Shown piece after piece: positions 57,661 to 64,000 of a stretch of DNA of 64,000 bases. A program made the position numbers and the translations under genes. Origin of the DNA: CAWAND01 sp963807065 (lineage in GTDB: Bacteria; Chloroflexota; Anaerolineae; Anaerolineales; E44-bin32); assembly GCA_963807065.1 (NCBI GenBank), contig CAWDZQ010000001.1:186001-250000 (forward strand). Reading direction: 5' to 3'. Positions within the stretch are counted from its first letter, which is position 1. Each line of letters opens with the position of its first letter. The notes beneath the pieces are model-generated. The model was not told the DNA's origin, did not search any database, and saw only the letters and a list, made by a program, of their open reading frames with translations.

Positions 57661-57775
57661 TGCGAGCTAGATCGGCCGGGGCCACGCCCTACCTTGCCTC
57701 CGAACCATCCTGAGCATACATCAATCACGCCAAACTCACCCCGCATCACCCGTCCGGTCCAGCGAGATGTTAGCG
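57661..57775 (-). repeat. attC site, left core lost
   Basis: GCGAGCTAGATCGGCCGGGG, centre CCTGAGCATACATCAATCAC and right arm GTCCGGTCCAGCGAGATG ending GTTAGCG (57769-57775). The left core cannot be recognised, so the site is probably not recombination-competent. Confidence 0.8.
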
Positions 57776-57783
57776 TCGCCATA

Positions 57784-59126
57784 GGTACTGTCCGAGGACA
57801 TGGGTAACACTTTGTTCTAAGGACATCGGTTACACTCGCTCCGGCCGATCGACCTGGCGGCGGCTCACTCCCACCTTCGACACAATATCCTGCATTCGCC
57901 CCTCTCGCAAATCATAGCGTCCAATCTGGTAGAAGCAGAAGCACACATCAAACACCCCGTCTTCAACCTCCTCCAGCCCCACAAAGTCCTCCTGCAGCGT
58001 GTTGCTCACGAAGATCTGCTTCCTCAGCACCCGGATCGTCCCTGACCGGCTCACCCTCCGCACCAGGCAGTGCCCGGGGTACTCGTAGGGCTCGATCTTC
58101 CGGGGCATGGTCCGGCTGGATGGGCGGTACATCTCCGCCGGCGGCTTCATCCCCAGCGCTTCGTGCGGCCGCTCCTGGTTGAACTCCTCTCGGAAGGCGT
58201 CCAACTTCTTCTGCTGACTCTTCAAGCTGCTGGCTGGTGGGATCGTTGCCTCCTCCTTAAGCGTCTTGTGCATCCGCTCATGCACCCCATTCTGTTGGGG
58301 CTTCCCAGGCTCGATCAGCTCCGGGTAGATCCCGAGCCGAATGAACCACACTGAAAGCTGGGACAGCCGGGCCAAAGCATTCGAGGCGAACGGCACCCCG
58401 TTGTCGGTCCGGATCCGGTTCGGCAGCCCGTAGATCTCGAAAAGACGCTTGAAATGTGCCTGGCTGCGCTCCAGCGAGATCGCCGGATGCGCATCGCAGC
58501 CCAGCAAATATCGGCTCGCCAGGTCGCTCACCGTCAGCGGGAAGCAGTAGTTCCCGTTCTTCAGCCTGAACTGCCCCTTGTAGTCCGCCGCCCAGATGTC
58601 GTTCGGCCCTGCAGCCCGGGTCTTCGGACAGCCGGGATGGGCTCGCCGGTGTCGCCGCCTGGGCTTGGCCAGCCCCGCTTCCGACAGGATCTTGGCCACC
58701 GTCGATGCTGCCGGCAGGCGCCTCTTTGGGTCGCGCCGCCCCATCAACGCCAGAAGCTTCTTCGGCCCCCAGCGAGGATGCGCCTTTCGCAGGTCCACCG
58801 CCTCGCTGACGATGGCGGCTGGCGTTTGCCATGGGCAGCTCTCCGGCCGGCGCGAAAGCTCCTCAAGCCCTGCCAGGCCCCGCTCCCGGTACCGGTTGAT
58901 CCACTTATGCGCTGTCTTTCTGGAGATGCTGAACCGTTCAGCCAGCTCCGTCACGGAGTAGTAGTTCAGCAGGTGGTCTTCGATGAATTGCTGCTTCTGC
59001 TCGCTCACGGTAACACCTTCCCAGGGCATCGGCTCCACCTCCTCTCTCGAGAAAGTGTTACCTATGTCCTTAGAATCTGTGTTACCGATGTCCTTAGAAG
59101 ATTCTGTTACCTATGTCCTCGGCCCG
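57784..59126 (-). mobile_element. IS481-family insertion sequence, copy 1
   Basis: About 1.34 kb. Ends carry arrays of a GGACAT-N-GGTAACA unit: two units at the left, three inverted at the right, likely transposase sites. Sequence shared with the second copy begins at GGTACTGTCC (57784), eight bases after the attC core. It separates a membrane-protein gene from its attC. Confidence 0.85.
57830..59038 (-). CDS. IS481-family DDE transposase
   Basis: 402 residues (a downstream GTG may be the true start). HTH_29-type N-terminus (YYSVTELAERFSISRKTAHK), then an rve integrase core: NDIWAADYKGQFRL (first Asp), RIRTDNGVPFASNA (second Asp) and PQQNGVHERMHKTLKEE (Glu). The C-terminus (PRKIEPYEYPGHCLVRRVSR) is IS481-like. 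Intact, so it may still be active. Confidence 0.93.
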   Translation of the reverse strand: MEPMPWEGVTVSEQKQQFIEDHLLNYYSVTELAERFSISRKTAHKWINRYRERGLAGLEELSRRPESCPWQTPAAIVSEAVDLRKAHPRWGPKKLLALMGRRDPKRRLPAASTVAKILSEAGLAKPRRRHRRAHPGCPKTRAAGPNDIWAADYKGQFRLKNGNYCFPLTVSDLASRYLLGCDAHPAISLERSQAHFKRLFEIYGLPNRIRTDNGVPFASNALARLSQLSVWFIRLGIYPELIEPGKPQQNGVHERMHKTLKEEATIPPASSLKSQQKKLDAFREEFNQERPHEALGMKPPAEMYRPSSRTMPRKIEPYEYPGHCLVRRVSRSGTIRVLRKQIFVSNTLQEDFVGLEEVEDGVFDVCFCFYQIGRYDLREGRMQDIVSKVGVSRRQVDRPERV

Positions 59127-59183
59127 TTCAGAGCCCACCAAGACCGCCACCCAGCGGATCGCGAACCTCCTAGACCTCACAAC

Positions 59184-59632
59184 TCAGTTTTGTGATCGGT
59201 CCCTCGGGAACTGCCATTGGAGCCCAACGATGGCCAGGAATGAGGCTAGCAGTATGGGCAGAAGGCGGAGCAAAGAAGCAAGGGACGGAACAACGGATCC
59301 AGCCGAGGTTCGCAGAACTGGGAGCAGAATGTTGGCAGGACAATTTCGCTGCCTCCAACGACAAGCAGGCTGAGCGCAAACAGGTTCCTCGAAGCAGGTA
59401 CATTCCAGGAAGACACCACTGCAATGAAACCAGAAAGGACCATTACCCCGCCAATCAGCAATAGGAAGTCGGATACATCGTGAAAGATGCTGGATTCCTT
59501 CCCACCGCTAACCGAGGTTTGGACGAGCCTGGAATAGACGACGTCTAGGAGAACCGCACCAAAGAACACTGAGATGCTCCACACGTAGAAGCCGCCGAAG
59601 AAACGCTTGGCGATCCTCGAAAACGCTGCCAT
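59184..59632 (-). pseudogene. Small membrane protein, frameshifted near its end
   Basis: Frame from 59632: MAAFSRIAKRFFGGFYVWSI, LLLIGGVMVLSGFIAVVSSW, NLFALSLLVVGGSEIVLP; about three TM segments. After ~59330 the open frame becomes Cys-rich and non-hydrophobic, while the next frame continues SAGSVVPSLASLLRLLPILL, ASFLAIVGLQW to 59184, a fourth TM segment. One base appears missing. Unknown family; cassette gene cut from its attC by the IS481. Confidence 0.55.
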
Positions 59633-59695
59633 CCTCTTTCAGCCTCCTGACCAGAACTGACCGATGATCAGAGAAATCGAACGTAGCAGCTATTC

Positions 59696-59820
59696 GCCTA
59701 ACGCCTCCGTGCTGATGGGCCGGGGCCAAGCCCCGACGCACCCCCGGGCCACCCTGAGAATACATCAAACCAGGCCAAACTCGCCCCGTATCCCCCGTCC
59801 TATCGAGCGACATGTTAGGC
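59696..59820 (-). repeat. attC site, 125 bp
   Basis: Cores GCCTAAC (59696-59702) and GTTAGGC (59814-59820); boxes GCTGATGGGCCGGGGCC and CCGTCCTATCGAGCGACATG. Confidence 0.9.
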
Positions 59821-59856
59821 GGCTTCCGTTCTTCAGGGAGCGCTCGTGAACATGAC

Positions 59857-60372
59857 TTACTCCTCACCAATGCGCTTGATGTCAAATCTATCCGGATGAG
59901 CCCAAAGGAAGGCCCATCCATCGACCTCCGGCGGTTCTTGCAGTCCCTGATTGAGAACTGTCGTGATGTTGGTGCGATGCTCAATTCCGTGGTTGATAAC
60001 CTGGATGAAAAGGGCCACAGCCCGGTAGTGGAGTTCCCAACCTTCACCAACTTCATCCACCATATCGTCGGACGCAAACCCATTGGCGAGATCGATGAGA
60101 ATCGGGCCAATTTGCGCCCGATAGTCCCTCAGTTCGTCCACGGTTGGGGCACCATCCGACTTGTACGGTGGTTTTGGTGCATCGCCCTTGAGCAACGATA
60201 CGTAGAATGCCTCGGCCTCGATGAGATGTTTGAGGGTCTGGGAAATAGTCCCATATGCACCTGGTATCTCGGCTGCCAGCTGCTGCTCACTCAAATGCTG
60301 GCATGCCTCCAGAACCATGCGATTGGCCCAGTTGTTGTATCGAACAAACTCTGTCAGGCTTGTTTCCACCAC
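59857..60372 (-). CDS. DinB family protein
   Basis: 171 residues, four-helix bundle: FVRYNNWANRMVLEACQHLS, ISQTLKHLIEAEAFYVSLLK (metal His), and FIQVINHGIEHRTNITTVLN with the two C-terminal metal-binding His. The set fits DinB/YfiT-like metal-dependent transferases, often using bacillithiol or mycothiol. Stop to attC core 36 bp. The R cores on its two sides match exactly, so this is a clean single-gene cassette. Confidence 0.92.
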   Translation of the reverse strand: MVETSLTEFVRYNNWANRMVLEACQHLSEQQLAAEIPGAYGTISQTLKHLIEAEAFYVSLLKGDAPKPPYKSDGAPTVDELRDYRAQIGPILIDLANGFASDDMVDEVGEGWELHYRAVALFIQVINHGIEHRTNITTVLNQGLQEPPEVDGWAFLWAHPDRFDIKRIGEE

Positions 60373-60435
60373 CGTCCGATTCCTCCCGAATTGATGAAAC
60401 TCAAAATGAGAATCGCGGCGGATCCTTTAGGATCC

Positions 60436-60560
60436 GCCTAACTCCCTCCGAGCTGATGGCCCAGGTCACGCACCACCTTGCCCCCGACCCGCCCTGAGCA
60501 GACAGCAAACACGCCAAACTCGCCCCGCATCCCCGGTCCCGATCCAGTGAAACGTTATGC
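60436..60560 (-). repeat. attC site, 125 bp
   Basis: Cores GCCTAAC (60436-60442) and GTTATGC (60554-60560); arms CTCCGAGCTGATGGCCCAGG and GGTCCCGATCCAGTGAAAC; centre ACACGCCAAACTCGCCCCGC. Confidence 0.9.
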
Positions 60561-60604
60561 GCGAACCGACACCTTGGACAAACGCATGTCACAGTATTTA
60601 TGTG

Positions 60605-61202
60605 CTACTGGCTGGGTTGCCAGCTGCTTAGTGGCGTCAGCTGTATCTGCTTCGCAAGATCGTAGGCGGTCGGCAGGTCGTTGTCGCTGTACACGAGCAC
60701 GCGGCCGATGACGAGCACCGAGTTGTTCGGCGAGGATATCTGCGTCATGCCGCTCGGCACCTGTCCTTTCCAACCCGGCCCCGTAATGAGATAGTCGCCC
60801 GCCTGCGTACCCGTGGTGCGTGTGCCGACATAGGCAAAATTGGTGTTTTTCGACGGATCAGTGAACTGCACGCTGTAATAGCGGCCGGCCATATCCGGCA
60901 CATGCAAGATTTGCGCTCCTTTGCCGAGGTCTAACCAGCCGAGCCGTAAGGAGCGTATCGCGGTTCACGCCGAAGTCGCCACTTTGGGGGCCGAGGCGGG
61001 CAGGCTGAACGGGTCTGCAAAAAGCGCCTGGGGTTCCGTGTAGAGCGTATTGATCGGGACGGGGCCTTCGCCAAATCCTTTAACGAGGATCGCTCGCTTG
61101 TACACAGACAGCAACAAGCGTCGGCCAAAAGTAGGTGAAAAGGAACCATGCCGCGACCATGACCGAACCGAATAGAAGTAAATGCTCCATATCAGTCATC
61201 AT
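60605..61202 (-). pseudogene. DUF1254-domain protein, frameshifted
   Basis: Starts MMTDMEHLLLFGSVMVAAWF (one TM), then shifts frame to GFGEGPVPINTLYTEPQALF and LFADPFSLPASAPK, then to HVPDMAGRYYSVQFTDPSKN, NFAYVGTRTTGTQAGDYLIT, GPGWKGQVPSG and a normal end at 60605. The text is DUF1254 throughout; at least two indels are needed. Its ATG overlaps the stop of the DUF1214 gene. Confidence 0.7.
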
Positions 61203-61864
61203 GTCACTTCGACAACCGGCGGCACCGTATACTCGCCATTGAGAATGGCCGCGCCGGGCATATACACGCGCAGCCAGAGGATGAAGTTGCCTGCCGGCGC
61301 GGGCAGCCAGTTGGATTCATGGCCTGCCGGCGCGGTGTTCTGAAGGTAAATGTCGACGGAGCCGTCGGCGTTCGGCACGAGGCCGGAGCGATCGCTGACG
61401 CTGTACCGGTTGATCGGATTCGCCACAAAGCGATTTCTGCGCATCGCCCATCGTCAGCGACCAGAACGCATTATTGGGCGGGAGACCGCCCGGCGGGAAG
61501 TGCATGACGTAGTCGTGCTCTCCGGAGAGCGATGCCCCGCGCCATCTACGTTCGTCCACCAATACATCGCCTCTTGCGGTACGTTCACCGGGCCGGGAAA
61601 TATCTGGGCGTGCGCGGCTCGCAGCAACATGCCGTTGCCGGGCACGCCTAATCCGAACATGGTGATCCAGCCGTTGACCTTCGTGGCCTTGATCCTGGCG
61701 AAAATTTGGGCCGTGACAAACGCCAGCCCGAACCCGATGAGGAAGCCTTGTATCATGTCATTACGCACGGTTCTTGATCGTGTAAAGAAGAATAAACGGA
61801 TGATGAAATAGCCGCATACCCCGCCGACGAGTACGTCAGAAAAATAAGTCATTTTGTTGTTCAT
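61199..61864 (-). pseudogene. DUF1214-domain membrane protein, frameshifted
   Basis: From MNNKMTYFSDVLVGGVCGYF: two TM segments (VLVGGVCGYFIIRLFFF, FLIGFGLAFVTAQIFARI), AQIFPGPVNVPQEAMYWWTN. Homology then moves to a second frame (LSGEHDYVMHFPPGGLPPNN, AFWSLTMGDAQK) and a third (FVANPINRYSVSDRSGLVPN, SNWLPAPAGNFILWLRVYMP). DUF1214 and DUF1254 often occur together, as here. Function unknown. Confidence 0.7.
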
Positions 61865-61956
61865 GTTGTGAATCTTACTACTCTTGGCTTGGTGGCTCAA
61901 ACTGGATCTAATTTGCTTGCCTTAGGCGATCGAGGGGGCATCTGCGAGGGGGCTGG

Positions 61957-62124
61957 TCAACTGAACCCCCCGGTAGCGACCCGGAGAGGTCTGGACACAC
62001 CCGGGATGTGTTGCGCCTCTGGGTAATCGAGCGTGCCAAGCGTGTAAGGCAAATTGCCGGTCTTTGTTCTGAAGGATTTGAAGCTGGCCGAGGGCAACGC
62101 GTGTTTGGGCACCGAATAGGGCAT
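61957..62124 (-). CDS. Possible small protein at the 5' end of the DUF1214/DUF1254 cassette
   Basis: 55 codons from an ATG eleven bases inside the cassette (MPYSVPKHALPSASFKSFRT). No homology recognised and no clear ribosome site; could equally be leader sequence. Confidence 0.2.
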   Translation of the reverse strand: MPYSVPKHALPSASFKSFRTKTGNLPYTLGTLDYPEAQHIPGVSRPLRVATGGFS

Positions 62125-62134
62125 TTCAAGTGGC

Positions 62135-62258
62135 GCATAACGCCTCCGAGCTGATCGGCCGGGGCCACGCTCCGCCTTGCCCCCGACCCGCCCAGAGCAT
62201 ACAACAAACACGCCAAACTCGCCCTGCATCCCCGGTCCGATCCAGCGAGATGTTAGAC
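62135..62258 (-). repeat. attC site, 124 bp
   Basis: Cores GCATAAC (62135-62141) and GTTAGAC (62252-62258); boxes CTCCGAGCTGATCGGCCGGG and GGTCCGATCCAGCGAGATG. The GCATAAC core pairs with GTTATGC at 60554, across the cassette. Confidence 0.92.
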
Positions 62259-62280
62259 ATCGTAAGTGAAATTCCGACGG

Positions 62281-62757
62281 TCAGTTGACGTCGCCGAGAT
62301 ATACCGTAGACGGGCTGTCCAAACCATCCGGCGAGCAGCTTCCTCAGCTCCTTCGGAAACAGCGATGAGGCAGAGAGTGTGGCCAGCGGGAGCCATTCAA
62401 CGCCAATCTGCCGCTCATCGGGGCTCGTCGGCTGGGCTCTCGGGAACACCGCCCTTCAATTCGCACTCGAACATGAAGTCAATCTGATGGAAATCCCCGT
62501 CTTCCCTGCTAAACTCGTGGTTCGCTCCAATGTATTCGTGGACGAGCCTTGTAGTTGGCGAGGCACGACAGAAACCCCCAGCTCTTCAATACATTCTCGC
62601 TGGAGGGCATTAAGGGCACTGTCTCGCCTGGTCCCGACCGCCACCAGGGAGCGAGAACCAGTCTCCGTCTCTGGCCGGTGTGCCTGATCGCCAACAGACG
62701 GCCATCTCGGATGATGATCGCCTTCCCCGAATTGCGAACAACTGAAGCTGTGTGACG
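62281..62757 (-). pseudogene. Nudix hydrolase, frameshifted
   Basis: Pieces in order on the complement: VVRNSGKAIIIRDGRLLAIR, HTGQRRRLVLAPWW, then in another frame LNALQRECIEELGVSVVPRQ, which holds the Nudix REx2EEx(G) core, then RQIGVEWLPLATLSASSLFP, KELRKLLAGWFGQPVY. Two or more indels separate them and no start codon is evident. As read it is not functional; substrate unknown. Confidence 0.7.
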
Positions 62758-62772
62758 ACTTGATTCCCGGCA

Positions 62773-62927
62773 GCCTAACGCCCTCGAGCTTCGTGAAGCA
62801 CCCTGAGCGCAGCCGAAGGGGGATCGGCCGGGGCCCACCCCCGCCCTCCCCCCGAACCATCCTGAGCATACAACAATCACGCCAAACTCACCCAGCATCC
62901 CCCGTCCGATCCAGCGAGATGTTAGGC
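62773..62927 (-). repeat. attC site with L-box insertion, 155 bp
   Basis: Cores GCCTAAC (62773-62779) and GTTAGGC (62921-62927). A ~32-bp insert (TTCGTGAAGCACCCTGAGCG onward) lies between CCTCGAGC and GATCGGCCGGGG, as in the 51.97-kb site. Confidence 0.9.
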
Positions 62928-62933
62928 GCCACG

Positions 62934-64000
62934 GGTACTGTCCGAGGACATGGGTAACACTTTGTTCTAAGGACATCGGTTACACTCGCTCCGGCCGATC
63001 GATCGGCCGGCGGCTCACTCCCACCTTCGACACAATATCCTGCATTCGCCCCTCTCGCAAATCATAGCGTCCAATCTGGTAGAAGCAGAAGCACACATCA
63101 AACACCCCGTCTTCAACCTCCTCCAGCCCACAAAGTCCTCCTGCAGCGTGTTGCTCACGAAGATCTGCTTCCTCAGCACCCGGATCGTCCCTGACCGGCT
63201 CACCCTCCGCACCAGGCAGTGCCCGGGGTACTCGTAGGGCTCGATCTTCCGGGGCATGGTCCGGCTGGATGGGCGGTACATCTCCGCCGGCGGCTTCATC
63301 CCCAGCGCTTCGTGCGGCCGCTCCTGGTTGAACTCCTCTCGGAAGGCGTCCAACTTCTTCTGCTGACTCTTCAAGCTGCTGGCTGGTGGGATCGTTGCCT
63401 CCTCCTTAAGCGTCTTGTGCATCCGCTCATGCACCCCATTTTGTTGGGGCTTCCCAGGCTCGATCAGCTCCGGGTAGATCCCGAGCCGAATGAACCACAC
63501 TGAAAGCTGGGACAGCCGGGCCAAAGCATTCGAGGCGAACGGCACCCCGTTGTCGGTCCGGATCCGGTTCGGCAGCCCGTAGATCTCGAAAAGACGCTTG
63601 AAATGTGCCTGGCTGCGCTCCAGCGAGATCGCCGGATGCGCATCGCACCCCAGCAGATACCGGCTCGCCAGGTCGCTCACCGTCAGCGGGAAGCAGTACT
63701 TCCCGTTCTTCAGCCTGAACTGCCCCTTGTAGTCCGCCGCCCAGATGTCGTTCGGCCCTGCAGGCCGGGTCTTCGGACAGCCGGGATGGGCTCGCCGGTG
63801 TCGCCGCCTGGGCTTGGCCAGCCCCGCTTCCGACAGGATCTTGGCCACCGTCGATGCTGCCGGCAGGCGCCTCTCTGGGTCGCGCCGCCCCATCAACGCC
63901 AGAAGCTTCTTCGGCCCCCAGCGAGGATGCGCCTTCCGCAGGTCCACCACCTCGCTGACGATGGCACCTGGCGTCTGCCATGGGCAGCTCTCCGGTCGGC
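62934..64000 (-). mobile_element. IS481-family insertion sequence, copy 2, cut by window
   Basis: Near-identical to copy 1 at 57.8 kb, same orientation, beginning at GGTACTGTCC six bases after the attC core. Only a handful of substitutions were seen by eye plus one deleted C. Confidence 0.88.
62980..64000 (-). pseudogene. IS481 transposase, copy 2, frameshifted and partial
   Basis: Same protein as copy 1 for residues after ~90, but CAGCCC at ~63125 has one C fewer than CAGCCCC in copy 1, shifting the last ~50 codons so the literal frame ends at 63015. Corrected, it ends VSRRPIDRPERV at 62980. The 5' end is beyond the window. Confidence 0.85.

Noticed and set aside
50318..62927. The ~125-bp repeats as a MITE or CRISPR-like array
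   Set aside because: Spacing is irregular and gene-sized, no target duplications flank the repeats, and the matching 7-mers flank the genes instead; attC fits better.

Overview
The window reads as chromosome from a high-GC, free-living member of the Chloroflexota, most likely the class Anaerolineae. This is inferred from gene content and style: FhaA-like FHA proteins, clusters of PspC/LiaF-type membrane genes, a BaseplateJ-like membrane protein next to ruvX-mltG, a complete branched-chain amino acid ABC operon, archease-RtcB, and very short leaders with TATAAT boxes close to start codons. No rRNA, complete tRNA or CRISPR array was seen.

Layout. 1-3.2 kb: methylthioadenosine phosphorylase (cut by the window edge) and three FHA-domain genes. 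3.2-10.6 kb: archease-rtcB, a DUF488 gene, an ABC-2 exporter and a four-gene envelope cluster closed by a strong terminator. 10.5-19 kb: tyrS, alaS, a BaseplateJ-like gene, ruvX, mltG and the primary sigma factor. 19-27 kb: an S9 peptidase, a zinc dehydrogenase, a giant permease-UspA-UspA-DUF389 fusion and pyrimidine nucleoside phosphorylase. 27.3-29.9 kb: a decayed stretch (broken lipoprotein, GNAT, broken hypothetical, broken DUF1801) with diverged attC-like repeats. 30-50 kb: an MTA/SAH deaminase fused to a CYTH domain, a PLP decarboxylase, mutS, ROK kinase, PiT phosphate permease, miaA, yraN, a glycosyltransferase, a cyclic-nucleotide-binding protein, livJHMGF, an ornithine cyclodeaminase-like gene and cinA.

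50.2-64 kb is the most unusual part. About nine copies of a ~125-bp imperfect palindrome, with terminal 7-mers of the type GCCTAAC/GTTAGGC and inner complementary boxes, separate small genes that all lie on the minus strand with the repeat at their 3' end. This is the architecture of integron attC sites and gene cassettes. For four cassettes the two core 7-mers flanking the gene, not the repeat, match perfectly, in three different variants, as integron chemistry predicts. Cargo is typical: a Doc/antitoxin pair, a NadS-type antitoxin with a dead toxin, DinB, TfoX, Nudix, DUF1214/DUF1254, a lipoprotein and membrane proteins. Two IS110-family elements sit inside attC sites and two near-identical IS481-family elements start a few bases beyond attC ends. 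No integrase lies in the window; the polarity puts the expected attI/intI side to the right of base 64000.

Many genes carry single-base frameshifts, including essential ones (alaS, rpoD). Part of this is probably sequence error, but alaS and the deaminase-CYTH gene are broken at the same motif (ACT-TCG-A-ACC), which deserves a check.
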